64,000 nucleotides of DNA from Rhyzopertha dominica (GCA_025024175.1 QCXZ01000041.1:6691786-6755785), one strand, 5' to 3'. Positions 35,295 through 47,340 are shown, numbered from the stretch's first letter. The notes: generated by a model from the sequence alone, not told the origin. Numbers and translations are program-made.

Positions 35295-37310
35295 GCCAGA
35301 TTTCATTTGCCCTTTAAAAACATTTTTTTTATTGTTTTATATTTTCCATATTTATCATTTTACAGCTTTTATTTAATTTGTCTTTTTTCGCTTTCGGTTA
35401 AGTGGAAGAACAGCTGCCATTTTCTCTAAAGTGGCCGCACAGAAACTTTACGAATTCGATTTTATTATATACTAAAAGGGTTTTTTTAATTAAATACTAC
35501 TTTCTTATTGTAAATTTCCTTTACGAACTCAATGCTATTTTCGTGTATATTTTATATTGTAGGCATGCCTTGAAATTATTCTTAGAATTATTAATATTAT
35601 ATATTAATTCTATCAACTGTGCTTTTAAGAATGGTTAGTATAAGCTCCTATAGCTTCCGAAATATTTTTAAAATAAATTTTCCAAATTGCAATTTATCTA
35701 TTTTATTGACAAAATATACGTTCTGGATAAATTTATCAACATTATTGTAGCATTATGAAGATTACGATCAGAAAAATGCATATTTGTTTATAGGTAGAAT
35801 TCCTTAAATTATGTACAATTCTTTAAAGGATGCACATACTTTTCAAAACATGATGATTTCCCCGCCGTTGATGATAATAAGACCAACTTCTAGCTTCTAG
35901 TCTAAATTCATCATCTTCAGAATTTGTTTTTAAATATTACTGAGGAAATGATGGTCCAAGCCACAAATGACACTAGCAACACTATTTTCTGAGAAGTGGT
36001 GCTATTTAGCATTAGCACTGGCAACCTTTTTTTGACTATTTGCAACAAAAGTTTTCCGTCGATACGAATTTAACCATCATAGAGTTCGTGACCATAAAGA
36101 TATTTTTGAAATCCACCCCTTATTCAGAAAATTCTCATCGATCCATGAATATGGTACCGTAACGACGAAAATCATTTTCAACCCTATAATGCCACTGGCA
36201 GGTAAGGCTAGTATGCTGTAATGGCTCTAATAACGAACAAATACCGCTATTGATGGCACAGGAACGGAGCGGGCTTAATTTAACGAGCGCACGGCAGCCC
36301 GTACCAGCATTGTGTCCCACTGACCATATGCGATCAAGGCATGTCAAAGCTTTATCCATGCCCTAACAGGCGCACCCCGATATTTGTTCAACGGGGTATT
36401 GTACACGTTTGTTTACGCCGGTCCACGTCTGCACAAACAACACCCACCGTGATTTACTATTATTTTTACCGTTATATTAAGCAAACATCCCTTAATCTGA
36501 ACAGACGTTATGTGGACACGTCAGTAGAGCTGGAAACAGATCCGCTTTTGCGAGTAATTACGACAGCGTTTATTGCCAGGCATAAATTCCGAATCTTAAT
36601 GCTTAGGATGCTGGCTTAAACGTTTTATGGCGAATAGTTTCGCTGATTACGTTCCACTGGGCGAGTTTCTATGTCAAAGATTAAAATGTAGGGACCACTA
36701 CACCCGGATTGCGAAAGTTTTCCGTCTCCGGTGGGAATTAAGAAATATGAGGACCATTTATTGCTGCCCGAAGGAGAAAGAGATTTCCTGCTATGTCCTG
36801 AATTTAATATTCTGTTTATCCGGCTTTTCTCCGGGACGATCTAGCTGATAAAAGGTTTGATATATTGGACTTGGGCAGGGCTATTCGCGACAAAACCGTA
36901 CAAATGGGTTGAGCATTTACTACAACACATTATATTATTTCAGTTACTAGGACTAAACAAAAAGAGCACTTTATATTAATTGTACAAAAGGAAGCATCGG
37001 AAGTATTCAATAGACTGCAAAGAAATCTCGCATATATACCATGATGAAACAACGTGTTCGACCCTTTGCAGACTCATTACACAACAGCAACTTTTACCTA
37101 TATATATTAATCGAACTGTTTTAATAGTAATAATAATATTTTTTCTATATAAGAAAAAGAACCAGTTGACTAATCAGACTGCAGTATTTCAGTCTTTAAC
37201 AACCTGATTACACAATCCACATATCAATGAAATAGGATTCTTACGCGAAAGATTTACGGAATTCTGGAGTTAATACTTCCATTCGAAATATTGTATAGAA
37301 ACGAACAAGT
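35295..37310. other. Intergenic, GC-richer island 36170-36850
   Basis: AT-rich up to about 36150, possibly with LINE 3' untranslated sequence at the start. 36170-36850 is GC-richer, with no identifiable ORF. Nothing else was recognised. Confidence 0.4.
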
Positions 37311-37313
37311 AAA

Positions 37314-38430
37314 GTGCTACGTCTAAACACCAGACCAAATCCACCCAGCAATCCGCATGATTATATCCATGGGGTGGATAAGATCCAAAAATTGCCTCTG
37401 AATAAACTCCAGCTTTTGGCAATCAATCTCGTGTACTGGATGCCATATTGTAGATTCCAGTTTATATCTAACAAGGTAACAGAAAGAGTCTTGAAGATTC
37501 GTTAGTTGGAGAAAAGCCTGCAACCCTTCGAATGATCCTAGAAAATAAAATTACATTTTGTATGTATGTCATATTTATGGATTGCTGAATGCAACATGAA
37601 ATAGAATTGATTTTAAAATAAACTATGAACTCATATTCGTTAGAAACTATGCTGGAAAGATCGCTAATAAAAAATAGAAATAACAATGGTCCCAGGTGGG
37701 AACCCTGAGGAACGACAGAAGAAATAAAAAGATAAAATTCTTATAATGACCACAAAATATATGTTTGTTAGGTGCGAATTTAACAGTATAATTAACGTCT
37801 CAGAAAATTCTGAACTCCTAAGTTTCAGCAATATAATATGCAATCAACCTGATGGAAGACTTCCTCATATCAAAAAGAAAGATTGAAAGATTATATACTA
37901 TGGATTTGTGATGACGAATGAATCCGTTTTATTTTGTCTAGCGAAAAAAATTACTATCATCATAGCTTTTTTAGATTTAGGACGTTTTCATTGAGATAAG
38001 AACATATAGATAATTTTAGAATACAATTAAACAAATCAACATAACCTACATCTCCAAGGAATGACCACTCAATGCGAAATGACATCACAAGATGTTAGAG
38101 TGAAACGGAAAGTTTTTATTTTTTGAGATGAATGCAAAATATAAAATTTGCTAATATTTATCAACACAGAAGGATGATACTCGTAAACCAAAGCACACTC
38201 AGAACAGCCAAACAATTAATGGTATAAAAACAGGGTCCAAAACTTATGGTTACTATTTACAATGTTGGTACGTTGTCCAAGACCATGCAACTTCCCTATA
38301 TTATGTAATTTAAATGATCACCAGGAAATCTCCCACAAATACCTATAGCATGAACATTTTGAATAAAGCACGGTAACGAATCAATAGCATCAATGTATAT
38401 AATATTAAGCTTATCGTAAGAGGCAAACAG
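37314..38430 (-). pseudogene. LINE relic (minus strand), endonuclease and RT scraps
   Basis: In minus-strand order: an endonuclease-like scrap AIGICGRFPGDHLNYI with QRTNIVNSNHKFWTLF (about 38370-38230), resembling the GDFN-LP and Q-N-I-N motifs. An RT segment, SVVPQGSHLGPLLFLFFISD at about 37715-37655, continues as LSSIVSNEYEF. A thumb-like segment is SFCYLVRYKLESTIWHP with LEFIQRQFLDLIH at about 37490-37345. Many stops and frame changes separate these. The RT motif is convincing, the endonuclease part less so. Confidence 0.65.
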
Positions 38431-38434
38431 TAAT

Positions 38435-40009
38435 ATATATGTCTGATTACAGCAGAAATAGTGACAAGTGGAAACTGAAAGAGCAGACCTTCAATCGACC
38501 ATTATCTTGAAGAAGAGAAGAACGTCATATAAGCTGTCCAGGACGTTTCCTTTTGATACTACCTTGTAATCGTTTTAAAATATTTGAATGATGTCTATCT
38601 AGTATCAGCTTCGTTAAAATCACGGTACACACGCGATCAAAAAATATGGTCACCATTACTTTTGCTATCCAAGGTTACAAGAAGCTAACTATAGAAAAAC
38701 GTTTTAGTTAGCTTTCGTCAGTTGGTTCCATCAAACTTAAAGATGGCCTAATCTTGATGTAAGCATCTATTTCCAGAAGGTGGATTTGAAACACCATCCA
38801 TATAAATTCTTAAAATCTACCACTAAAGCTAGCTTCCGATTGTTCTAGGTTACCTTCACTATTACTGTACTTCCGTTTTTTTTTGTAGAATTGAGAAAAG
38901 TGCCTAAAAGGTAGCTCCGCCATTTCATCTCACCGAAACAATCACACGATATACTCCGTAATCTTAAGCCTTATATCCTTCAGAGTTAGCATATTTTTAC
39001 TGTGTGTTGTGCTTTATAATGTCTACAGAGTATGTAACAATTATTGACTATAACTTTGATTTAGGTCCATTGCGAAAGTACATAATAGACATTGGAAAGG
39101 TGAAATTTAATTATTTCAGAAAAGAAAGAACACACAATAATGATAAAACAAATTTCTTGTTTGTATCTTAACCATGTTACTGGCTCAATAATTAATTATC
39201 AACTTACAGACGGTATTTACTCCAATATCAGTCTTTGACTTGTTAGAACTCAGTAAAGCAGATGCGTTGCACCTTTGTAGTTTCATGTAATCCGTGAAGT
39301 AATAAACCGCCTCTTACTACTTCCATCAAGTTAGTCCCAAGCACATGCTCGAATGCTCTAAATCCGTCTTCCTGCTGTGTGTAAACACGAAGTCTAATGG
39401 TCTGATCATTTGCAGGCAAACAAGAACGTGCAACAGTTTGTAACAGTTTATCGATTTAATATGTTGGATAATTGGTAACCTAAAACGACCCTTATCGACC
39501 TGTAGCTTTGTGGAACACCATATTAATCTATCAACACTATTTTTTTAACTTTATACCCTTTAGTAATTTACTATTCCTGATTACCCTATATTCTTGACAT
39601 TGGAATAATGTGTAAATACCTGAAATCTATACCTATATCTAAGAACCTGTAATAAGGTTTTTAGTGACAGACTGTTTTCAGCATAATTAAACGTTTTAGA
39701 AGAGAAAAAGTGTTTAAGTGTATACGTAGAGAAGCTAATTATCGAAAGATTCTGTCATATCTATGGAATTCTGTGTATACGTGAGGTGATTTAATAAACG
39801 ATGAAACTTTGTATTAACACATCTCAATTTACAACTTGTGCATACACTAACAAGTAGATTTGAAAATGAGGAACCACTGCGCTTTCTTCTTCACTATACC
39901 TATCTATCAGCAAACCAAGCCCGTCAAATGTCGCTTTGGGCTGTAATCTCATCCTCCATAGGTAGGTTGTGGTTGATTAAGATGTCTGAAACGCATGGAA
40001 GGAATGTGT
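38435..40009. other. Intergenic, possibly more decayed LINE
   Basis: No clear coding sequence. Minus-strand scraps could be further LINE sequence but are not specific enough to call. Confidence 0.3.
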
Positions 40010-40013
40010 AGCT
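40010..40013. repeat. 4-bp target duplication of LTR, left
   Basis: AGCT immediately before TGTGACG and again at 41408-41411 immediately after GTTACA. Confidence 0.6.
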
Positions 40014-41407
40014 TGTGACGCCTTTTTCGTTGAGCGGCGGAACGGGCCTTCGGATCGGAGGGCGGACGGTTACGTAATGAGTAACGTAAGCACTAAGCTC
40101 AGCGTCAAAACGGTTTCTCGGGCGCCAGTTTTTTATTATCCTGAGGTATGCTCCTCAGACCACTACACACGATCCCTCTTACGTGTGCAGACCAGGGTAG
40201 CTGCAGTGAAGATCGGCACTCCAGGGAACAACCCCGAGGGTGGATGCCGCAAGCTGAAAGGGATGTTAGCGGGATGCGGGGAAACAAGCGGTGCGAGCAG
40301 AAAGAAAACCAGCAATCGCCTAAAACACGGTTTATTTTCAAAACAACAAAACTTAATAGCGGTTATAAACAAAACGGAACCCCCACTTAAGTAAGCCTCG
40401 GTCAAGCTACGGTTATGTAATTTTATAGTACGGTTGCAACGCGGCTCTTAGTATGAGATAATAAAAGGAGCTAGTCGGAGCGAGAGTGTAAGACAAAAAG
40501 AACGTGAATACCAGCGCGTGAAGATAACGGTCGAGCAAGAGAGAGAGCTGCCTTACGAGTCTGTAATACCCGGAAAGCTACCGTGCATTAGAAACTCTCT
40601 AGCAACCCCCTGCGTGCGGTACGAGTCGCTGACAAGATACAAAGTGCACGGAAAACTACCATACACCGTGTATCAAACAACGGCTCCCCCGGACTACGGC
40701 GGCTGTGACAACGCGAAACACACGGGCAAATAACGGTCGAACAAGAGAGAGCTGCCTAAGAGTCTGTAATACCCGGAAAACTACCTGTGCATTAGAAACT
40801 CTCTAGCAGCCCCCTGCGTGCGGTACGAGTCGCTGACAAGATACAAGGTGCACGGAAAGCTACCATACACCGTGCATCAAACAACGGCTCCCCCGGGCTA
40901 CGGCGGTCGTGACAACGCGAAACACACGGACAAACAACGGTCGAGCAAGAAGAGAGCTGCCTACGAGTCTGTAATACCCGGAAAGCTACCGTGTATTAGA
41001 AACCCCTCAGCAACCCCCTGTGCGCGGTACGAGTCGCTGACAAGACACAAAGTGCACGGAAAGCTACCATACACTGTGCATCAAATAGCGGCTCCCCCGC
41101 ACTACGGCGGCTGTGACAACGCGCAGCACGCGGGCTTATACGGCTAAGCAAGCGATGTGGTGAGAGTGACGGAGCTCCCTCACCTAGGTATCGCTGCGAG
41201 TGGATCGGACGATAGGTCGGTCACCACTCAATCGAGCAGTGGACGGTCACAGCTTTTATTTACATCGGCTGGAGCGGGAGGAACAAGAGAGCTGACTAGT
41301 GGCGCCAGCATGTGTTGTTCGTCCGAACTCCGCGAATCGCGGACTTGAGACAGATATACGGCCGCGGATTGAAACTTGACTAAGGCCCGGTTTGTAACTT
41401 CGTTACA
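40014..41407. mobile_element. Probable solo LTR, 1.39 kb
   Basis: The segment starts TGTGACGCC and ends TTCGTTACA. The ends are TG...CA with a short imperfect inverted repeat (TGTGACG against TGTAACG). AGCT flanks both sides as a 4-bp target duplication, as in Gypsy-type insertions. The whole segment is GC-richer than its surroundings, with sharp composition edges. It contains a TATA-like gataataaaagg at 40455-40466 and three 204-bp tandem repeats. No gag-pol, primer-binding site or polypurine tract lies inside or next to it, so it reads as a solo LTR left by recombination. ORFs within it are unconserved in appearance. The internal part of the element is not in this window. Confidence 0.7.
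40527..41139. repeat. Three tandem repeats of about 204 bp inside the LTR
   Basis: Units begin at 40527, 40733 and 40937 (each acggtcgarcaagaragaga-like), with lengths 206, 204 and 203 and a short fourth start at 41140. Shared blocks include gagtctgtaatacccggaaa, ctgcgtgcggtacgagtcgc and ctacggcgg. Identity looks above 90%. The open frames across them (for example 40818-41147) are repeat products. Confidence 0.9.
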
Positions 41408-41411
41408 AGCT
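41408..41411. repeat. 4-bp target duplication of LTR, right
   Basis: AGCT, the same as 40010-40013. Confidence 0.6.
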
Positions 41412-41639
41412 GCCAAACTGTCGTTCATGTTAATGTCTCATTCTGCGCTCATAGCATCAAGGCGATGTGCAACGCGGCTGGATATTCGTTAATTACCATC
41501 AGACTGCTTTAAATTGAGTTCTGAAGGACGGTAAGAAACAGACTTGCAGTGTGATAGACGAAATTTCAGATTTATGCATCCTTTGTTGATTTGCGGGATA
41601 TTAATGACAGTTGCATTACTTTTGAACATAATTTTGAAT

Positions 41640-41762
41640 ATAATAAATATTGCTTCACGGTTCAATGCCGACTTTTGTCTTCTTCAATTTATGTCATTAC
41701 CATGTATACGTAATTTTTACACCTTCTTAGTGAAAAACAAGAAAAACTAGTCGCCGCCATGT
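41640..41762 (-). pseudogene. Broken mirror copy of the small ORF on the left arm
   Basis: Read on the minus strand from about 41761, it gives MAATSFSCFSLRRCKNYVYM followed by VMT, a stop, IEEDKSRH and another stop. It matches the right-arm ORF in most residues. Confidence 0.45.
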
Positions 41763-42277
41763 TCTTTAAATAGGGTCGTTCAGAATTTTTAAGTGTTAGT
41801 TTAGTAGCTTATTACGGTACAAATTGTGCCTACATACCCATCGCTGCACACAAAACCCCCAAAATTTGAAGTAACTTTTAAATAAATCACGTACAAAGTT
41901 CGTTCTAAAGAGAGAGAGGCTAGGAAATGAAACCCTGTGACGAGGCTAGTACGCGATATAGAAAACTAAACTAGCCTCATCGCAGGGTTTCGCTTTCTAG
42001 CCTCTCTCTCTTTAGAACGAACTTTGTACTTTATTTATTTAAAAATTACTCCAAATTTTGGGGTTTTGTGTGCAGCGATGGGTATGTAGGCACAATTTAT
42101 ACCGTAATAAGCTACTAAACTAACACTTAAAAATTGTGAACAGCGCTATAACAGAACATGGCAGCGACTAGTGTTTCTTGTTTTTCGCTAACGAGTAAAA
42201 ATTACGCATACATGGTAATGACTCAAATTGATGAAGACAAAAGCCGGCATCCAACTATGAAGCTATATTTATTATAC
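41640..42277. repeat. Large palindrome, arms about 310 bp, 19-bp loop
   Basis: The left arm (41640-41950) and right arm (41970-42277) are inverted copies with scattered substitutions; the loop is 41951-41969. Blocks shared in inverted orientation include the purine-rich agagagagaggctagg beside the loop, aaagttcgttctaaag, gcctacatacccatcgctgc and tgtcattaccatgta. Moving outward, each arm carries the start of the same small ORF. Similarity fades just beyond ttattata at both outer ends. This could be a foldback/long-TIR transposon or a head-to-head duplication of a promoter plus first exon. No target duplication was recognised. Confidence 0.85.
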
Positions 42278-42310
42278 GGGGTAAGGTTAAAAAATACTTA
42301 CAAAAATTAA
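42158..42310 (+). CDS. Short ORF on the right arm of the palindrome, unidentified
   Basis: Fifty codons starting in ATGGCAGCGACTAG, with residues MAATSVSCFSLTSKNYAYMV at the start. After TTATACGGG comes GTAAGG, which would fit a 5' splice site, so this might be a first coding exon and not a complete gene. The left arm encodes a homologous stretch on the minus strand (start near 41761) with stops inside, so only the right copy is open. Conservation of reading frame across most of the arm hints at a coding origin. No known family is recognised. Position and function are inference. Confidence 0.3.
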   Translation: MAATSVSCFSLTSKNYAYMVMTQIDEDKSRHPTMKLYLLYGVRLKNTYKN

Positions 42311-43695
42311 CTTTATTTGCAAAATATCACAATCTGCAAAAAATTTTGGACACTCATTATGCTATTTTTAAAGAGTTCAAAAAGACCTACAATTTGACAT
42401 ACAACTTAAGGTTGAACCTAAAAAAACAAAGAAAATGCGAGCCTTGGGAGTTTTAGGTGATGGATCCTGTATAGTTTCAAGTACAAGTATTATGACGGAA
42501 TGATGATTACAACGTAAATATAAAGTCCTAATAGCAAAAGTAGTTTAGTCCTTAGCGTGTCAAATGTACCAATAAGCTATATCAACCCCAATCTGCTTAT
42601 TACACTGCTATTCCTGACAATAGTTCGACGTAATACTTGTGCAAGTTTGCAAGATTCAGGAGAGCACGTTCACTCTTCTTCGCATTAGGAAAATTTAAAT
42701 TTAGAACACTAGTACGTGTTCGGCGGTTTGTTCAGCCAATAGAAAATCTGTTCAGTGACAACCTTTGCGGGTATTTCGACGTTCCGCTACTTCAGCAATC
42801 AGCGTGATCATCAGTTTCTATAAACCACCGAATAGGAAATACTGAGCTTGAAACAGTTACAGTTTGTCAGTAATTCAGAACTTAAAAGGTGCCATACAAT
42901 GATAGCATAATTAACATTCAGAACATGTAATTAGAAGATCTAGCAACTAGTAAAACACGGTATTGAATCATCATTACATGACAATCCTTTACTAGAATTT
43001 AATATATTATGAACACCGTTAACTGTTACGTGCAATGTGTTTGTTTGCTTAATACGCGTTTCTTAGTTTTGATTCAGTTTAAGCGTTAGAACTATACAAG
43101 CAAACATTGAAATAGGTTAGCTATGACTTAGTTTTGTTTATTACTGTTTAAAATAATACTGTACAGACGTTATCTTAAAATCTGCTAATTCAAAGTGCTG
43201 GATAATTTTAAAAAGTGTCGTTTTTTCAACAAAAAATGAATGTCAAAAACTCAACCGCAAGACCATTTTATTTATCAATGTAGTAATATTTTTATAGTTA
43301 AATTAAACTCGACAGTATGATACGTAAAGACTAATAAAACAAACAAAACATAAATTTAATTTTGATTCCTACAATAAACTTGTTGCTTTCGTTGGAGGTA
43401 TATTTAATAAGTTAAATCTACTAAGTCAAAAATGTTATATAAATATCACTTAAAATAAGTTGTCTGTAATAAGAATCACTTAAAAATTAGTTACACTTAA
43501 TGGTAGTGATGTTGTTACCTTCTCCTATTTGCAGTTTAGTTTACTGTGCTTGGTGTACAATCATTATCATAAAAAGTATTTCTCCCTCACTAGAAATACA
43601 TCAGAATTAAAGAAACTTCGCTGAAGCTAACATCACAGACAGCCGTTATTTAAACCAAGTGCATGCTTTATAGACCTTTCATTGTGCTATAAAAT
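42311..43695. other. Intergenic, one open stretch after the palindrome
   Basis: A plus-strand frame at about 42317-42452 (KYHNLQKILDTHYAIFKEFK) is open for some 45 codons and could continue the gene suggested by the palindrome ORF, but it has no recognisable domain. The rest is AT-rich and unrecognised. Confidence 0.3.
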
Positions 43696-43699
43696 ATAT

Positions 43700-44330
43700 T
43701 TTATTACGTTCTTGCGAGAAAATACTTATTCAAATAGTGACAGAAAGATATCAAACTGACTGCAACCTTTGTCAAATATAGAACGCGTAAAAAGAATCTG
43801 ACGCAAAATTAAAAAAAAATCAACGGATTCTTTTATTAAAACACCTTCATAGTAACATTTGTCTTTTATGCAATATTTCAACTTATGTATGTAACATTTG
43901 TCGCAGGATTTGGTAACACATTTACTTCTAAAACGTACTTTATTTTTAGTTGACACAAAATTTTATCTAAATTACTATAAGTATTGTCAACAACCTTTTC
44001 AATAATAATAATAATAATAATAATAATTATCGTTACATAAAAAATAGATATATTTTAAACATACCACTTAGTCTCTGCTAAGTTTGGATTTTAAAATATC
44101 AATCATTAAGGTATGGGTGCCTTGCTAAATATAGAAAGTACTTCAATAAAGCTAACTTGAATATCACTTTTCGAATACGTTGTCTTTTGATAACATCCAT
44201 AATATCTAAAGAATTCTTGATGAAACTATGGTTTTTTTCTTTCCATAAGGCTTCAAATAATTAGCATAAAATTTTGTTAACTTATAACGAGGACTATCGA
44301 TTTTATCGATTGTTTTTTTTATTTTAGACA
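43700..44330 (-). pseudogene. Penelope-like retroelement relic with RT core deleted
   Basis: In minus-strand order: DSPRYKLTKFYANYLKPYGK (about 44310-44250) and a stretch reading SDIQVSFIEVLSIFSKAPIP (about 44170-44110) correspond to the RT thumb/finger region. In active elements the latter is VSFDVVSLFTKVPI-like. After a gap and an (AAT)n run, NTYSNLDKIL and STKNKVRFRS lead to SCDKCYIHKLK, the GIY-YIG endonuclease with its cysteine pair. The central RT with the catalytic YVDD box is missing. The GIY-YIG part differs from the copy at 56 kb, so it may be another subfamily. Confidence 0.7.
44001..44029. repeat. (AAT)n microsatellite
   Basis: About nine uninterrupted AAT units, located exactly where the Penelope relic lacks its RT core. 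Confidence 0.9.
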
Positions 44331-44649
44331 AAATTCACAACTTGGTACCTTGCAGTCACGAATACATAAAAATGACTTCTCGTCACTTTATAAATTTGAA
44401 GTTTTAATATGATCATTAGTAATTCTGTACGTTTTTAAAGTAGGATATCGGATTTTCCAGAAAAGCCGCTATTGTCTACTCTTCGTCCTTCTGTCTGATG
44501 TCTGTCACAATCGAGCTCGTTCATGGCCCTTTGGTATTGACCTAACAATGACCAACATGTACTATTTTTTACGAAATTAAATACATCTCGACGATACAAG
44601 AAAAATGCACCAAAGTTTCTTTCGTGGAAAAGGCTTTTTAAATCTTCTT

Positions 44650-45487
44650 TGTACGTTCCCTTTATTTAGATCCTTATGAGCCTTCTAATGGAATACATCC
44701 ATCCTAATCTTATCCGTTCGATTCTTCGAAAACAATCTTATTCAGGATTCTACAGATGACACCAATCTCCACGTTTAAAATTGTCAATGGTGTTACAGCA
44801 AAATTCATTTTCTTCGCTAGGTATGAATAATCGCATCTGAGAGACTCTTTTTTGAAAGGTTTAGTTGTTGTCTTTAATTAGTTTATATGTTTTATAGTAT
44901 AATAGCAATAGCGAATATATTCTTGACCATCCAGCGCTTCTCCCCGAATCCAACCAATGTGGGCGCGAGAAATTCCTGCGGTAGAAATGGCACACCAAAC
45001 CAGAATTTTGCCAGCAAACTTTGCCTTCGCTTTGTATCTTACATCATTTAGAACTTCTGCTAGGTTGTCGGTGTAGAAACCATCGTTTCCCTTGATTTCT
45101 GAATTGCTCAGAGTTAAATATTTCCCGTCGTCCATCATAACGACTCTGTTGTTCGCAAAATGGTATCGTCGCATATTATGACATCTTGGTATTCTAGCCA
45201 GTTGGTTTGCAGTATATTTTGGACACTTCTGTCTTTTATTGTATTTCTGACCATTTCTACCCAACACCCTGCTGACAGTGCTCTAGGATACATGGTACCT
45301 TCGTCCCCATTTTCTGACAGATGTTCCGATGGTGTTCTTCGGCCTTGCTTCCAGTTGCTGCTCCCTGCGTGGAATAAGAATTTTTGACCGACTGCTTTTT
45401 GGCAAGTTCAGACACCTTGCTCACATTCAGCGATGCTACGATAAATAGTTCTACGGAATATATTTTGATGAAAAAACAGCCAAACAA
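44650..45487 (-). pseudogene. Mariner/IS630-type transposase relic (minus strand)
   Basis: From 45487 down: a degraded helix-turn-helix region (SELAKKQSVKNSYSTQGAAT), a frameshift near 45260, then the 129-residue frame 45267-44878 with RQKCPKYTANQLARIPRCHN and NRVVMMDDGKYLTLSNS (first catalytic Asp). It continues GFYTDNLAEV, KAKAKFAGKILVWCAISTAG and EYIRYCYYTIK. Relatives of this insect family carry the same KAKFPKKILVW-IS-KGIS pattern. Below 44878 the C-terminal catalytic part is only faintly traceable. No terminal repeats were identified. Confidence 0.75.
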
Positions 45488-45841
45488 TTTCCATGTTGGG
45501 CATTAGTCCGACTAAATTATAGATACTTTTGCGGATCTATAATTGTATGACATATCGACGCTTTCAATGCAAACTGACACAGTTTGTTGACAGGTCACTA
45601 AGAAACCTTTGTTTCCAAAGCACACTCGAAATTGCATCTCGCGTTTTGTGTGACATCTAGAAATTTGTGCAAAAACTTATGGGACATACGTTATGGTGAT
45701 TTGATTATTTACTTTTGTTAAAAATTGCTTTCAAATTTGTGTCAGATACTTTTTAGAAGTTGCACGACTATTTAATCTTTATGTCAGTTTGATATTTTGT
45801 GTCAGTATTAGGATAAAACCTTTCGGCTAAAGGATATTTTT

Positions 45842-45914
45842 GGTTTAGCCAAGAATCAAACTGACATCCTCTGGAATAGCGCACCTGTGTGCTAACCATC
45901 ATACTACCAAAGCC
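45842..45914 (-). ncRNA. tRNA-like sequence (tRNA pseudogene or SINE head)
   Basis: Read on the minus strand this 73-base segment has an A-box-like TAGTATGATGGTTAGCA and, 28 bases on, a B-box-like GTTTGATTC, as in Pol III internal promoters. The outer seven bases GGCTTTG and CTAAACC pair at five positions. The anticodon stem does not form, so it is not a working tRNA and no anticodon can be given. Confidence 0.4.
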
Positions 45915-45919
45915 TATGT

Positions 45920-47340
45920 TTAACAAATGAAGCTAAATACTATCTTAAACGCGGTCAAAACAGTTAATATTATGTAATTACCCTTGTGTTTAATATTGAT
46001 TTTGCATTTTGTGAGGTATGACTACAACAGGGGTTGCATTTCGTATAAATTGGGCAGTGTGACGTATAATTTTAGACGATATGATGGTCTTCGTTCTCCG
46101 TTGATGGACCTCTTCTTTTTTGCATAAGCTTAATGAAGAGATGTAATAATTTCTAGACTGAAGATATATTAAACTCTCACGTTTAATACTACGACACATT
46201 GCCAGTGCATCAGTTAGTTGCGAACTTTTTATCAGCATTTCTGATTTCTACCACGTCCTTAACAACAGGACCCCTCTGGACAACACATGAGGCACGCCCG
46301 TACCCATCGTTCTCGCAGAAACAAAGTTTGGCCGCCGCGGCAGGAATTTAATTTATTTAAACCAATCAAAACACGGGCAGGATGTTCGACGCGATGTGAG
46401 TAGATTCCTAAATGCGAATAACACAAAGGCGGGCGGACGTGTCCTTCTTTTTTTCGTGTTGCAAGAGTGCAAACCGTCCGAACGCATCGGCCGATGAGAT
46501 CTGCATTGAGTAGCAGCATTCAGCGTCAAGGATGGCCGTGACTAGCTCCATTCAATGGCACGATTGTAGCGTACGATCCACTTCTGCCATTAGTCGAATG
46601 CCGACTCTGTATGGGGATCATGTCAACCGTGAATAAAAACCCGACATGGATCCCTCTCCTTATTTGGCAGCGACAAATATTTGCGGGGTGAGCATCGACT
46701 CGTTTCGGATATGTTGGACGGATAATACGCTGAATGGAATCTGGAGCACAGCTATAAGAATCGGTGTCCGATGTTCGTCTTTAATTCAGGGGTCGCATAA
46801 AGAATAATAAGAATAATGTAGATGGAAAAAAACGAATCCATCACTGGATGTATCAAAAGCTAGAACCACAAGATGCTCCATGCATTTAGAGTTACTCAGT
46901 TGAACTGCAGCCTCAAGTCACCCCTTTATGCTTTTTAATTTTTAGTTTTTTCTCTTTTGGATTTATACATTTAAATTTTCTACAAAGAAGACAAATACAT
47001 TTGTCTTATCCATGCGGTCTTCTTCCATTATTGTAGCCACAATGGCAGCAAAAATGTTGCCGGTAGCACTATGAGGTCTCCAACTTTTGTGGTCATCTTT
47101 TACACTAGTCCAACGCCCTGAAACGCTTACTCCATCAAATTACTGTTGAAGTATCCACTCCTGGCAAGCTTCTTGTAACGCACTGTGAATTTCGGCAACC
47201 GTTTTTTTCTTGCAGTGTTTGAATTTTGATATACGCACATTAATCCGCTACAGTGACGCGTTCCATTGCATCAAACTACCCCGATTTAAAAACAACCCGT
47301 ATTCTGTATATAGCTACACCACTTTCAACATTGCCAGTTC
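45920..47340. other. Intergenic, GC-richer island 46260-46640
   Basis: The island has an open minus-strand frame (46259-46519) without similarity. Nothing else was recognised. Confidence 0.35.

Noticed and set aside
40518..41147. Open frames with repeated YESVIPGKLPCIRN-type peptides
   Set aside because: They follow the 204-bp DNA repeats inside the LTR, units differ in length by non-multiples of three, and there is no known domain.
43726..43956. Cys-rich 76-residue frame considered as a small secreted protein
   Set aside because: It aligns by eye with the GIY-YIG region of a Penelope-like element and has no signal peptide.
46259..46519. Minus-strand 86-residue frame in a GC-richer island
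   Set aside because: No domain, no codon pattern and no neighbours to support it; open frames lengthen with GC content.
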